Assembly (NCBI RefSeq): GCF_041435435.1
Contig: NZ_CP108494.1
Location: 1,240,001 to 1,304,000, forward strand
DNA: 64,000 nt
From: Streptomyces sp. NBC_01241
GTDB lineage: Bacteria; Actinomycetota; Actinomycetes; Streptomycetales; Streptomycetaceae
Direction of reading: 5' to 3'
The notes beneath the pieces are model-generated. The model saw nothing but the letters and a program-made list of their open reading frames with translations, had not been told where the DNA came from and did not search any database. Below are positions 32,719 to 42,800 of the stretch, in pieces; the first letter of the stretch is position 1; each line of letters opens with the position of its first letter. A program made the position numbers and the translations under genes.

Positions 32719-32735
32719 GGTCCGGTTTAAGGTCC
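32719..32735. promoter_or_regulatory. GGTCC direct repeats between EamA and MocR genes
   Basis: GGTCC at 32719-32723 and 32731-32735 are 12 bases apart in the short divergent promoter region. MocR-type regulators usually bind direct repeats like these near their own start. Confidence 0.45.
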
Positions 32736-32741
32736 ACTTTC

Positions 32742-34259
32742 ATGATGTCTTCGGGGACCAATCCGTCATCGGACCGTGTGGAGACCGGGGATTTCGGCTC
32801 CGCGGCCTGGGAGTTGCTCCTGCCGGCTGCCGCTGCCCCGGCACGTCGGCGCGGTCGCGCGCTCCAGTCGGCACTGCGCGAAGCCGTACGCTCCGGCCGT
32901 CTTGTTCCGGGTACGAGGCTGCCCTCCAGCCGGGCGCTCGCCGTCGATCTGCGGGTATCGCGGGGACTGGTCACCGAGGCGTACGAACAACTCACCGCGG
33001 AGGGTTACCTGCGCAGCGGACGGGGTGCGGGCACATGGGTGAGCGGGACTGTTCGGGCCGCCACGCCGGGCGCGCGCGATCGCGCTCCGCGCGCGCCCGC
33101 CGCACGTGTGGACTTCCGTCCTGGTACGCCGGATCTCTCGCTGTTTCCGCGCAGCGCGTGGGCCGCCACCTACCATTCGGTGCTCGGCCGGCTGCCGCAC
33201 AGCGCACTCGGTTACCCCGATCCGCGCGGGCTGCCCGAACTGCGCGAAGCTCTGGCCGCCCTGCTGACCAGGCGCCGGGGAGTGGTCGCCGATCCGGAGC
33301 GCTTGGTGGTGTGCTCCGGCGTGGCGCAGGCGATGACGCTCCTCGGGTTCGTTCTGCACGGGCGGGGCATACGGGCCGTCGGCGTCGAGGACCCCGGCAG
33401 CCCCGAGCACGCCGCACTGTTCGCATCGGCCGGCATCGCCACCACAGGGCTGCCGCTCGACGGCGAGGGACTGGCCGCCGAGGCTCTCGGACGCTCAGGG
33501 GTCGGCGCGGTCGTGACCACTCCGGCACACCAGTTCCCCACCGGAATCGCCTACTCCGCCACCCGACGGGGCAGGCTTCTGGACTGGGCACGCACCACGG
33601 ACGGGCTGATCGTGGAGGACGACTACGACGGCGACTTCCGCTACGATCGCGCGCCCGTCGGCTCGCTGCAGGGTCTCGACCCGGAACATGTCGCGTACAC
33701 CGGTTCGGTGAGCAAATCGCTGGCCCCGGGGCTACGGCTGGGCTGGCTGCTCGCACCGGCGTCGATGACCGACGAGATCGTGGCGCGCAAACGCACGATG
33801 GATCTGGGCAATCCGGCCGTCGACCAGGCGGTCCTCGCCGACTTCATCGGGCGCGGCGGCTACGACCGGCAGTTGCGCCGCTGCCAGCGCGCCTACCGTG
33901 AGCGCCGCGACACGATGACCTCGGCGTTGGCACAGCACTTCCCCGGTACCGAGGTGAGCGGGATCGCCGCCGGTCTGCACATCATCGCCCGGCTGCCCGA
34001 ACGGTACGGCCCCGAGCCGGTGTTCCTGGCGCGCGCGGACGAGGCGTCAGTGGCCCTGCGGCCACTGAGCGACTTCGGCACTCTGCCCTTCGCGGAACGA
34101 ACGGTGAACCTGGTGCTCGGCTACGCGCATCTGCCGCCCCCGGACATCGCCGAGGGGGTGCGGTTGCTGGCGGCGGCTCACGGCCCGGGCTCGGAGGCCC
34201 CGCCGTACTCCTCCGAACCGCAATCGATCAAGACACCAATCAGCCAAAATAGGCAATAG
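32742..34259 (+). CDS. MocR-family regulator (GntR wHTH fused to PLP aminotransferase fold)
   Basis: A 505-residue fusion. The N-terminal GntR domain has ALREAVRSGRLVPGTRLPSSR and LRVSRGLVTEAYEQLTAEGYL. The fold-type I aminotransferase domain follows with LGYPDPRGLPELREALAALL, VEDDYDGDFRYDR and the PLP-binding Lys in YTGSVSKSLAPGLRLGW. MocR proteins sense PLP or amino compounds and regulate a divergent gene, here the EamA exporter. ATG 32742 is the better start of several in-frame options. The final 20 residues are Ser/Gln-rich. Confidence 0.92.
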   Translation: MMSSGTNPSSDRVETGDFGSAAWELLLPAAAAPARRRGRALQSALREAVRSGRLVPGTRLPSSRALAVDLRVSRGLVTEAYEQLTAEGYLRSGRGAGTWVSGTVRAATPGARDRAPRAPAARVDFRPGTPDLSLFPRSAWAATYHSVLGRLPHSALGYPDPRGLPELREALAALLTRRRGVVADPERLVVCSGVAQAMTLLGFVLHGRGIRAVGVEDPGSPEHAALFASAGIATTGLPLDGEGLAAEALGRSGVGAVVTTPAHQFPTGIAYSATRRGRLLDWARTTDGLIVEDDYDGDFRYDRAPVGSLQGLDPEHVAYTGSVSKSLAPGLRLGWLLAPASMTDEIVARKRTMDLGNPAVDQAVLADFIGRGGYDRQLRRCQRAYRERRDTMTSALAQHFPGTEVSGIAAGLHIIARLPERYGPEPVFLARADEASVALRPLSDFGTLPFAERTVNLVLGYAHLPPPDIAEGVRLLAAAHGPGSEAPPYSSEPQSIKTPISQNRQ

Positions 34260-34335
34260 GGGACTAGATCCACACTTAACCCATCAGTCACAGAGCGTTC
34301 GTGATCAGGCAACACCGCTCAGTCACAGTGAAGGC

Positions 34336-35814
34336 ATGACTGATGCGACCTCCGCCAGGACTGCCCGCCGCTCCCACCACTGGCGGCGGGACGTGACCGA
34401 ACTGGCCGCGCTGTTCACCGCCGTCGCGGTGGCCGACGCGATCGCCAACCTGATCGGGCACCAGCCGGACGGACCGTATCTCCTGATCGCCTCGGCCGTG
34501 GCCCTGGCTGTGACGGTCACGTTCCACACCTGGTGGGCGCGGCGCCACAGCCACGCCCCGCCACCGGCCGGCACCGACCTCATCACTGAGACCGGCGACA
34601 CCGACTGCACGGCCCCCTACGACCACACCAACAGCAACACCGCCAACAACACCCACAGCGGCCACGACAGCCACACCACCGCGCTCGCGACCGCCACCGC
34701 CGCCACGGGCCCCTCCCGCGAGGACACGGTGCTGTGGCGGATGCGTACGACCGTTCGGGACGTCCCGGGCAGTCTGGCCGCGCTGTGCAGCACGCTCGCC
34801 CAGCACCGGGTCGACATCCTCACCCTGCAGACGCACCCGCTGACACAGGGCACGGCCGACGAGTTCCTGCTGCGCGCCCCCGCCCCGCTCCAGACCCAGC
34901 AGCTCAGCCGGGCGATCTCCGCAGCGGGGGGCGGCTCGACCTGGATCGAGCGGGCGGACGCGCACGATCTGGTGGACGCCCCGACACGCATCCTGGGTCT
35001 CGCCACGCGTACGGCCCTGGATGCGGCCGAACTCCCCCTTGCCTTGCGTCAGTTGCTCGGCCGCTGCACGATCCACTCGCTGCCCGCCGTATCGATCACC
35101 GGCCATGCAACGGGTGAGACCGCCCCGGTGGAGGGTGTGCTGGAGGAGACGGTGATACGGCTGCGCGACCCGTCCGGAGGCGCCATCACCATCGAGCGGC
35201 CCTATCTTCCGTTCACTCCGACCGAGTTCGCCCGGGCCCGCGCCCTGGTGGAGCTGGATGCCCGGCTCGGCCCCCGCGTCCCGCGCAGCGAGCACGTTCT
35301 CACGCTCCCCGAGGGCAACGAGATCACCGTGCGCCGCGCGGACCAGGGCGACCTCGGAGCCGCCCGCGCCATGCATGACCGCTGCTCCGAGCGGACCCTG
35401 CGACTGCGGTACCACGGCCCGGTCCGTGACGCCGACCGATACCTGGACCACCTGCTGAGCCCCCGCTTCGGCCGCACCCTGGCGGTGCAGACGGCCTCGG
35501 GCCGGCTGGTCGCCCTCGGCCACCTCCTGTGGGACGGTGACGAGACCGAGGTCGCCCTCCTCGTCGAGGACGAGTGGCAGCGCCGCGGGATCGGCTCCGG
35601 ACTCCTCGGCCGCCTGGTGGCGCTCGCCATCGAGGCAGGCTGCGAGAGCGTCTACGCCGTCACCCAGTCGTCCAACACCGGCATGGTCGCGGCCATGCGC
35701 GCGCTGTCCCTGCCGCTGGACTACCAGATCGAGGAGGGCACGCTGGTCATCACCGCCCGGCTGGATGCGACTCCCGTCCGTTCGCTGCCGCCGTACGAGC
35801 AGGCCGGCCGCTGA
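34336..35814 (+). CDS. Membrane-anchored ACT-GNAT acetyltransferase
   Basis: A 492-residue multidomain protein. Two hydrophobic helices lie at about 22-40 (LAALFTAVAVADAIANLIG) and 48-66 (LLIASAVALAVTVTF). A His/Asn/Thr-rich low-complexity linker runs from about 70 to 122, followed by an ACT-like domain at about 131-205 (TTVRDVPGSLAALCSTLAQH). The C-terminal GNAT domain has EITVRRADQGDLGAARAMH and the acetyl-CoA loop DEWQRRGIGSGLLGRL. Soluble ACT-GNAT proteins in actinobacteria are amino-acid-controlled lysine acetyltransferases; here the same pair appears fixed to the membrane. ATG 34336 follows GTGAAGG. The end overlaps the convergent PLP lyase by 65 bases. Confidence 0.85.
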   Translation: MTDATSARTARRSHHWRRDVTELAALFTAVAVADAIANLIGHQPDGPYLLIASAVALAVTVTFHTWWARRHSHAPPPAGTDLITETGDTDCTAPYDHTNSNTANNTHSGHDSHTTALATATAATGPSREDTVLWRMRTTVRDVPGSLAALCSTLAQHRVDILTLQTHPLTQGTADEFLLRAPAPLQTQQLSRAISAAGGGSTWIERADAHDLVDAPTRILGLATRTALDAAELPLALRQLLGRCTIHSLPAVSITGHATGETAPVEGVLEETVIRLRDPSGGAITIERPYLPFTPTEFARARALVELDARLGPRVPRSEHVLTLPEGNEITVRRADQGDLGAARAMHDRCSERTLRLRYHGPVRDADRYLDHLLSPRFGRTLAVQTASGRLVALGHLLWDGDETEVALLVEDEWQRRGIGSGLLGRLVALAIEAGCESVYAVTQSSNTGMVAAMRALSLPLDYQIEEGTLVITARLDATPVRSLPPYEQAGR

Positions 35815-37042
35815 CACCCCCCTTTTGACCGACGTCCTGCCGGCCGACGCCGTGCTGACCGCCCTCCTCGCGGCCGCCCGGCCCCTGTGAGCTCAGCGCC
35901 TGGCACAGGTCGGCCCACAGATCCTCGACATCCTCCAGACCGACCGACATCCGCAGCAGCCGGTCCCCGACGCCGGACGCCTGACGGTCTCCCTCATCCA
36001 CGATGCGGTGGCTGATGGAGGCCGGATGCTGGATCAGGGTGTCCACACTGCCGAGACTGACCGCGGGCGTGACGAGCCGTACGGCCGAAATCACCCGGTG
36101 TGGATCCCCGTACACCTCGAACGAGACCATCGCCCCGCCCAGTTTCGGGTAGTGGACCCGGGCGATACGCGGATCGGCCTTGAGCCGGCGGGACAGTTCG
36201 GCGGCGCTCGCGGAAGCCGCTCTCACCCGCACCGGGAGTGTGGCGAGCCCGCGCAGCAGCAGGTATCCGGCCATCGGATGCAGCACTCCGCCGGTGGCGA
36301 AGCGGACCTGCCGCAGACGGGCCGCGAACTCCTCGTCACAGGCGACGACGCCACCCATCACATCGCCGTGCCCGCCGAGGTATTTGGTGGCGCTGTGCAG
36401 CACGATCCGCGCGCCGTGCTCGACGGGACGCTGGAGCACGGGTGTGGCGAACGTGTTGTCGACGAGCAGCGGCACGGAACCGCAGGAGTGCGCGATGGCC
36501 CGGATGTCGACCTCGGCGAGCGTCGGGTTGGCGGGCGTCTCCACCATCACCAGACCCGTGTCCGGACGGAGCGCCTCCGCGATGCCCGCCGGGTCGGTCC
36601 AGGTCACTTCGGTGCCCAGCAGACCGGCGCCGAGCAGGTGATCGCTGCAGCCGTAGAGCGGCCGGACGGCGACCACATGACGCAGTCCCATGCTTGCCCT
36701 GACCAGCAGGACTGCGGTGAGCGCCGCCATTCCGCTGGCGAAGGACACCGCGCTCTGCGCACCTTCGAGCCGGGCGAGGGCGGTCTCGAAACGGGCCGTC
36801 GTCGGGTTGTCCAGCCGCGCGTAGACGGGCGGCCCTTCAAGTCTCGCGCCGGTGGCGGCGAAGGTGTCGATCCGCTCGGCCTCGCCCCTGGAGTCGTACG
36901 AGGGGTAGGTGGTGGACAGATCGATCGGCGGGGCGTGCAGGCCGAGCGCCGCGAGATCGTCGCGGCCCGCGTGCACGGCTTCGGTGGCCAGCGCCCTGGA
37001 CGGGGTTGTCGTCGAGGGCGCCATCGAGGCTTCAGTGTCCAT
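35750..37042 (-). CDS. Cys/Met-metabolism PLP enzyme (methionine gamma-lyase / cystathionine gamma-synthase type)
   Basis: A 430-residue trans-sulfuration-family enzyme. DLSTTYPSYDSRG and PPVYARLDNPTTARFE are the N-terminal signatures; VRPLYGCSD carries the ring-stacking Tyr; LVDNTFATPVLQRP has the PLP-N1 Asp; VLHSATKYLGGHGDVMGG has the Schiff-base Lys; QHPASISHRIVDEG is near the end. The family motif LEDVEDLWADLCQAL normally ends the protein; here about 45 more low-complexity residues follow, antisense to the neighbouring GNAT gene. Lyase versus synthase activity cannot be decided. Divergent from an Lrp regulator that probably controls it. Confidence 0.88.
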   Translation of the reverse strand: MDTEASMAPSTTTPSRALATEAVHAGRDDLAALGLHAPPIDLSTTYPSYDSRGEAERIDTFAATGARLEGPPVYARLDNPTTARFETALARLEGAQSAVSFASGMAALTAVLLVRASMGLRHVVAVRPLYGCSDHLLGAGLLGTEVTWTDPAGIAEALRPDTGLVMVETPANPTLAEVDIRAIAHSCGSVPLLVDNTFATPVLQRPVEHGARIVLHSATKYLGGHGDVMGGVVACDEEFAARLRQVRFATGGVLHPMAGYLLLRGLATLPVRVRAASASAAELSRRLKADPRIARVHYPKLGGAMVSFEVYGDPHRVISAVRLVTPAVSLGSVDTLIQHPASISHRIVDEGDRQASGVGDRLLRMSVGLEDVEDLWADLCQALSSQGPGGREEGGQHGVGRQDVGQKGGVSGRPARTAAANGRESHPAGR

Positions 37043-37064
37043 GACAGCACTCTGAACAAGCGCC

Positions 37065-37095
37065 GGGTATTCATGAAAATATCCCGTGCTACGTT
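37065..37095 (+). promoter_or_regulatory. Dyad and leaderless promoter between PLP lyase and Lrp genes
   Basis: GGGTATTCATGAAAATATCCC (two halves around TTCATGAA, 37065-37085) is an imperfect AT-rich dyad suited to an Lrp-type regulator. TACGTT at 37090-37095 is a -10 six bases before the Lrp ATG, so that message is probably leaderless. Confidence 0.5.
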
Positions 37096-37101
37096 CGGCA
37101 G

Positions 37102-37599
37102 ATGGCCGATTCAGTCGTTCTCGACCCGGTGGATCTGCACATTCTGCGGCTGCTGCAGAACGATGCCCGGACCACCTACCGCGAACTGGCCGCCGAGGTC
37201 GGCGTCGCGCCGTCGACCTGTCTGGACCGGGTGGCCAGGCTGCGCCGCTCCGGCGTCATACTCGGCCACCAACTGCGTCTGGACCCGGCGAAGCTCGGCC
37301 GCGGTCTGGAGGCGTTGCTCTCCGTACAAGTCCGTCCGCACCGCAGAGAGCTCATCGGCCCGTTCGTCGAACGCATCAGGACACTGCCCGAGTCCCGCGC
37401 GCTCTTCCATCTGACCGGGCCCGACGACTATCTGGTCCATGTCGCGGTCACCGGCACCGCGGATCTGCAACGCCTGGTGCTGGACGAATTCACCTCGCGG
37501 CGTGAAGTGGCCCGGGTCGAGACCCGGCTGATATTCCAGCAGTGGGAGTGCGGCCCTCTGCTGCCACCCGCCGCCGGACAGCCCGGGACGGGCGCCTGA
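37102..37599 (+). CDS. Lrp/AsnC-family regulator
   Basis: A 165-residue Lrp-type protein. The N-terminal HTH reads LDPVDLHILRLLQNDARTTY then ELAAEVGVAPSTCLDRVARL; the C-terminal RAM/ACT-like domain contains LSVQVRPHRRELIGPFVERI and FHLTGPDDYLVHVAV. It probably senses an amino acid and controls the divergent PLP lyase 59 bases away. ATG 37102 has no ribosome-binding site. Confidence 0.93.
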   Translation: MADSVVLDPVDLHILRLLQNDARTTYRELAAEVGVAPSTCLDRVARLRRSGVILGHQLRLDPAKLGRGLEALLSVQVRPHRRELIGPFVERIRTLPESRALFHLTGPDDYLVHVAVTGTADLQRLVLDEFTSRREVARVETRLIFQQWECGPLLPPAAGQPGTGA

Positions 37600-37672
37600 G
37601 ACCGCACGCCCGGCGGGCCACCGAGACCGAATAATGGTGACGCGCAGGCCACCGGCGTACGAGGATGTACGC

Positions 37673-39358
37673 ATGTCAGATAATCCCAGCAGCGCGCTGC
37701 CCCGCCAGGTCGCCGACGCCTACGTCGACGCATTCATCGAACTCGACCCGATCGCGGGCACCTACCTGGGTGTCGCGGAGAGCTCGCGCCACCTTCCCGA
37801 CTTCTCCCCCGCGGGGCAGGAAGCCCTCGCCGAACTCGCCCGTACCACCCTGGCGAAGCTCGACGCCGCCGAGCAGCTGCCCGGCGCGGACAGCGATGCC
37901 GAGCGCCGTTGCGGCCGCCTTCTGCGCGAGCGTCTCACGGCGCAACTCGCCGTCCATGAGGCCGACGAGGGACTGCGCGCCGTCTCCAACCTCTCCTCGC
38001 CGCCGCACAGCATCCGTGAGGTGTTCACGGTGACACCGACCGAGACCGACGAGGACTGGGCGGCGGTCGTGGACCGGCTGCGCGCGGTTCCCGCCGCGTT
38101 GGAGGGCTACCGCGAGTCGCTCGCGCTCGGCCTGGAGCGCAAGCTGTACGGCGGCCCGCGCGCCACCGCCACCTTCATCGGCCAGCTCGACGAGTGGGCC
38201 GGCGACGGCGGGACGGGTTTCTTCCATGACTTCGCGGCCGCCGGGCCGGCGTCCCTGCGTACCGATCTGGACGACGGCGCCCGCCGGGCCACGGAGTCGG
38301 TCGTGGTGCTGCGCGACTGGATGCGCGATGTGTACGCCCCCGCGGTCGAGGGCGCGCCCGACACGGTGGGCCGTGAGCGGTACGCGCGCTGGTCGCGCTA
38401 CTTCAACGGCACCGATCTCGACCTCGACGAGGCGTACGCGTACGGCTGGTCCGAGTACCACCGGCTGCTCGCCGAGATGAGGACCGAGGCCGAGAAGATC
38501 CTGCCCGGCGCCGGTCCCTGGGAAGCGCTGGCCCATCTCGATGTACACGGCAAGCACATCGAGGGGGTCGACGAGGTCCAGGCCTGGCTGCAGAGTCTGA
38601 TGGACGAGGCGATCGAGGCGCTCGACGGTACGCACTTCGAACTCGCCGAGCGGGTACGGAAGGTGGAGTCCCGCATCGCCCCGCCCGGCGGCGCCGCTGC
38701 CCCGTACTACACGGGCCCGTCCGAGGACTTCTCGCGCCCCGGCCGCACCTGGCTGCCCACCATGGGCGAGACCCGCTTCCCGGTGTACGACCTGGTCTCC
38801 ACCTGGTACCACGAGGGCGTGCCGGGCCACCATCTGCAGATCGCCCAGTGGACGCATGTCGCCGACAGCCTCTCCCGCTACCAGGCGTCGATCGGCGAGG
38901 TCAGCGCCAATGCCGAGGGCTGGGCGCTGTACGCGGAGCGGCTCATGGACGAGCTGGGCTTCCTGCCGGACGCCGAGCGCCGCCTCGGCTATCTGGACGC
39001 GCAGATGATGCGGGCCTGCCGGGTGATCGTGGACATCGGCATGCACGCGGAGATGGAGATTCCGGCGGACTCCCCGTTCCATCCCGGCGAGCGGTGGACC
39101 CCGGACCTGGCCCAGGAGTTCTTCGGCAACCACAGCGGCCGTCCAGCCGACTTCGTGGAGAGTGAACTCACTCGCTATCTCTCGATGCCGGGGCAGGCAA
39201 TCGGCTACAAGCTGGGCGAACGCGCCTGGCTGCTCGGGCGGGAGAACGCCCGCAAGGCGCACGGCGACGCGTTCGACGCCAAGGCCTGGCACATGGCCGC
39301 GCTGTCGCAGGGACCGCTCGGTCTCGATGACCTCGTGGACGAACTGTCCAAGCTCTGA
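37673..39358 (+). CDS. DUF885-family putative metallopeptidase
   Basis: A 561-residue DUF885 protein. It starts LPRQVADAYVDAFIELDPIAGTYLG (residues about 7-31). The metal site is STWYHEGVPGHHLQIAQ, an HExxxHH-like arrangement, with a downstream acidic helix SANAEGWALYAERLMDELG and the conserved TRYLSMPGQAIGYKLGE. There is no signal peptide, so it should be cytoplasmic. DUF885 proteins are related to carboxypeptidase-like enzymes; the substrate is unknown. ATG 37673 follows GAGGA. The last codons are copied as short tandem repeats after the stop. Confidence 0.85.
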   Translation: MSDNPSSALPRQVADAYVDAFIELDPIAGTYLGVAESSRHLPDFSPAGQEALAELARTTLAKLDAAEQLPGADSDAERRCGRLLRERLTAQLAVHEADEGLRAVSNLSSPPHSIREVFTVTPTETDEDWAAVVDRLRAVPAALEGYRESLALGLERKLYGGPRATATFIGQLDEWAGDGGTGFFHDFAAAGPASLRTDLDDGARRATESVVVLRDWMRDVYAPAVEGAPDTVGRERYARWSRYFNGTDLDLDEAYAYGWSEYHRLLAEMRTEAEKILPGAGPWEALAHLDVHGKHIEGVDEVQAWLQSLMDEAIEALDGTHFELAERVRKVESRIAPPGGAAAPYYTGPSEDFSRPGRTWLPTMGETRFPVYDLVSTWYHEGVPGHHLQIAQWTHVADSLSRYQASIGEVSANAEGWALYAERLMDELGFLPDAERRLGYLDAQMMRACRVIVDIGMHAEMEIPADSPFHPGERWTPDLAQEFFGNHSGRPADFVESELTRYLSMPGQAIGYKLGERAWLLGRENARKAHGDAFDAKAWHMAALSQGPLGLDDLVDELSKL

Positions 39359-39413
39359 CCGTGGACGAACTGTCCAAGACTCCGACCGTGGACGAGCCGG
39401 CCAGGCTCTGACC
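39335..39413 (+). repeat. 26-27 bp tandem triplication at the 3' end of the DUF885 gene
   Basis: Units beginning GTGGACGA start at 39335, 39361 and 39388. The first contains the last codons and stop of the gene; the second is nearly identical (GTGGACGAACTGTCCAAG); the third is diverged. Unit lengths of 26 and 27 bases mean the copies shift frame. Confidence 0.8.
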
Positions 39414-39529
39414 TGCCTCTCGCCCCCTCCCGCCCCTCCCGTCGCCTCCGGTCCTCCGCGCCACTCGCGGGACGTCCCGGCAAGGGCGGCAGGGAGGGGC
39501 GAGCGGGAAGGGTACGTGTCCGGCGCGGT

Positions 39530-39765
39530 GCAGCCGCAGTCGTCGGAGTCGACCGGTGTGGTGAGCGGGTCGGCGTCGCGCCGTTCGCGCCCCTGCCAGG
39601 TCTCGAACGAGAAGCCCTCACACACCCAGTACTCGAAGCCGCCGAGCATCTCCTTGACCTGGTAGCCGAGTTCCGCGAGGGCGAGCGCGGCGCGTGTTGC
39701 GCCGTTGCAGCCGGGGCCCCAGCAGTACGTGACCACGGGGACGGCCGGGTCGAGGAGGCTGCGGG
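39530..39765 (-). pseudogene. Rhodanese-domain protein, N-terminally truncated
   Basis: The minus strand reads LLDPAVPVVTYCWGPGCNGA, with the rhodanese-type active-site Cys (CWGPGCNG), then ALAELGYQVKEMLGGFEYW and a C terminus rich in Asp and Cys (DSDDCGC). There is no start codon region and the N-terminal half is missing, replaced at about 39765 by an Lrp-like fragment on the other strand. The frame continues past the usual end without an early stop. Confidence 0.7.
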
Positions 39766-39767
39766 CC

Positions 39768-39896
39768 TGTGTTCTGCAACGCGAAGGCCGCGCAACGTTC
39801 GCCGAGCTGGCGCGGGCGGTGGCGATGTCCCCGAGTGCCGTGACCGAGCAGGTGCGCAGGCTGGAGGAGGCCGGGGTGATCAGCGGGTACGCGCCG
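39768..39896 (+). pseudogene. Lrp/AsnC-family fragment
   Basis: The frame contains VLQREGRATFAELARAVAMS then PSAVTEQVRRLEEAGVISGY, an Lrp-type helix-turn-helix missing its first few residues and its entire C-terminal domain. It abuts the rhodanese fragment on one side and the 3' end of sbcC on the other. The two fragments were presumably divergent neighbours before deletion. Confidence 0.7.
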
Positions 39897-42800
39897 TCAG
39901 CCGTTGACCTCGCCCGCGGTGCGGTGCCGTACCGCCGATCCGTGGCGCTCCTTCACCACTTCGAGCTGTGCGGGGATGCGGCGGCGCAGGTCGCCGACAT
40001 GGCTGACGATGCCGACGCTGCGGTCCCGTTCGCGCAGCGAGTCCAGCACGTCGAGCACCTCGTCGAGGGCCTGGTCGTCCAGGCTGCCGAAGCCCTCGTC
40101 GATGAAGAGGGTGTCCAGCCGTACGCCGCCGGCCTCGTCGGTGACGACATCGGCGAGGCCGAGCGCGAGGGCGAGCGAGGCGAAGAAGGTCTCGCCGCCC
40201 GAGAGTGTCGCCGTGTCGCGTTCGCGTCCGGTCCAGGCGTCGACGACGTGCAGGCCGAGGCCCGATCGGCGGCCTCCGGTGCGAGCATCGGAGTGGACCA
40301 GCGTGTAACGGCCGGACGACATGCGCTGCAGCCGTGCGGTAGCAGCGGCCGCGACCTGTTCGAGCCGGGCGGCGAGCACGTAGGACTCCAGCCGCATCTT
40401 GCGTTCGTTGTCCGCGGAGGTACCCGCGGTGAGCCCGGCCAGCCGTGCCACCCGGTCGTACTCCTCGCGCAGCGGCCCGAGCCTGCGTACCTCGTCCGTG
40501 GCGCCGCGCGACAGCCCGACCAGCTCGGCGCAGCGCTCGCGTGCGGCGGCCAAAGCCGTGGAGGCGTCCCGCAGCAACCGTTCGGCCGTGCCGTACGCGG
40601 CCTGCGCGGCGTCCACCGCGGCGGGCGGGCCGTCGGCGGCGGCTCGGGTCGCGGTCTCGGCGAGACGGTCGGCGACGGCGGCCGCCTCGGACTGCCATGC
40701 CTCGATCAGGCGCTGGAGTCCGTGCTGTTCGGCGTCGGTGAGGAGGACCGCGGACGCGGCCTGCGGGGTGTCGAACCCGGCACGGAACGCGGCGTCCGCG
40801 AGTCGGCCGTCGGCCTCCTTGCGGCGCTGCGCGGCCGACTCCTGCTCGCGCACCGCCTCGGCGGCGGCGGCGAGCAGACCGACCCGGCGCTCCAGCAGCT
40901 CGGCGTGCTCGGCGACGCTGCCGGACTCTCCTCGGATGACCGCCAGCTCTGCTTTTAGCGTGGCCTGTTCACGGTCCAGGCCTTCCCGTAGGGAGGTACG
41001 GGCCGCGGCCCGGCGCTCGGCCAGTTGCCGGCTCTCAAGGCGTTCGGCGTGTTCCCGCTCGGCCATGGCGAGTGCCTCGCGCGCCGCGTGCATGCCGGCG
41101 GCGGTCCGGTGCGCCTCGGCATGTCCGCGCGTCAGCCTCTCGACGAGCGCGGCGAGTTCGGTGATGGCCGGATCGGCGACGGGCTCGTCCGCGGAACCCG
41201 GAAGGGGCCGCTCGCCGCGGGCCGCACCGGTCGCAGCCACCCCGGCCCCGGCGCCCGGCACGCACGGCGCCGACCCGGCAGCAACGCCTCCGGACGCCGA
41301 CGCGGACACAGCCGACTCGGCCGCGACGCCCCCGGCCCCCCGCCCGCACGCACCCGGGTCGGCGGCAGCGGCGCCGTCCCTCGGCTGCGGCACCGTCGGC
41401 TGTGCGGCGGCGGCGCGGGCGGCCAGGTGTTTCTCGCGTACGACCCCGAGCTCCCGGTCCGCCTCCGTGCGCGCCTCCTCGGCACGCCGGTACGCGTCGA
41501 GAGCCCGTTCCTCGGTGGCCCGGTCGACATGGCCGTCGCCGGCGCGTGCGGGCCTGGGGTGATCGGCGGAGCCGCACACCATGCAGTCGTCGCCGTCCAC
41601 CAGTTCGGCGGCCAGTTCCGCGGCGATGTCGCGAAGCCGTCGTTCGCGAAGCTCCAGCCACGTCTCATGGGCGCCCGAGGCCCGCTCACGGGCCTCCGCC
41701 AGCCGCTCGGCGGCGGCCGACGCCTGGATGGCGAGCGCGTCACGGCGGCGGGCCGCTTCCAGCCGTGCGCGGGCCGGCTCCAGTCGGCCGGCGAGCTGTT
41801 CGGCGCGGGTCGCGGCCTCCTGCGCCTCCTCGATGCGGGCCCGCAATTCGTCACGGGTGGCAGCCCAGCCGGCCAGCCAGCCCTCCGCCTCACGGATCAG
41901 CTCGTCGTCGGCCCGGGCCTGGCGCTCCAGTCCGGCTCGCTCGGCGTCGATCTGCGCACTGCGCCGCTCGGCGCGCTGCGCGGCGTCGAGCCCGCCGAGC
42001 TCCTGGCGGAGTCTCCGTTCCAGTTCCGCCAGTTGTTCGGCGCCGGCGTCGGCCAGGGTGTCGGGCAGCAGTGCCCGGGCGCCGTCGCGGGCCGCGCGGG
42101 CCGTACGGTACGCGCGCTCGGCCTCGTCACGCAGCTCCAGTGCCGGTGCGACGAGGTCGGCCTTGCGGGCCCGTGCGAGCCGTTCACGGTGCCGGTCGTG
42201 GTCGGGACGGCCGGCTTCGAGCGCGTCGGCGCGGCGCCGGGTCTCCTCGTACCGCTGCTGGAGCGCAGCACGTTCGCGTTCGTTGTCGAGGGCCAGGCGG
42301 GCGGCCGACTGCCGGCCTTCGGCCATGGCCAGTACGGACGCGGCGATGTCGAGCCGTTCCCGGGCGCTGCTGCGGGCCGTCGCGGCCCAGGCCAGCATGC
42401 CGTCGGCGAGCCCGGGTTCGCCGGGCTGGATGTCGGGCAGCGGCGATTCGCGGGCGGCCGGTCCGGCGGCCTGGGCAATCCGCTGGGCGACCGCGAGGAT
42501 CCGTTCGTCCCCGGCCCTGACCTGTGCTTCGGCGGTACGGCGCAGTTCGGCGAGGCGCTCCTCGACGGCGGCGAAACGGCGGGTGTCGAAGAGCCTGCCG
42601 AGCAGTTTGCCGCGCGCCTCGGCATCCGCGCGCAGGAAACGTGCGAAGTCGCCCTGGGGCAGGAGGACCACCTGGCAGAACTGGTCCCGGCTCATTCCGA
42701 TGAGCTGGGTGATCTCCTCGCCGATCTCCTGGTGCGAGCGGCTCAGCGGCCGCCAGCCGTCGTCGGGGTCGTACTCCCGCAGCCGGCTCTGGGCCTTCTC

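Noticed and set aside
37676..39736. A 686-codon open frame on the minus strand
   Set aside because: It is antisense to the DUF885 gene, which has clear motifs and codon bias. Only its first part (39530-39736) has real rhodanese similarity; the rest is the open antisense frame typical of GC-rich genes.
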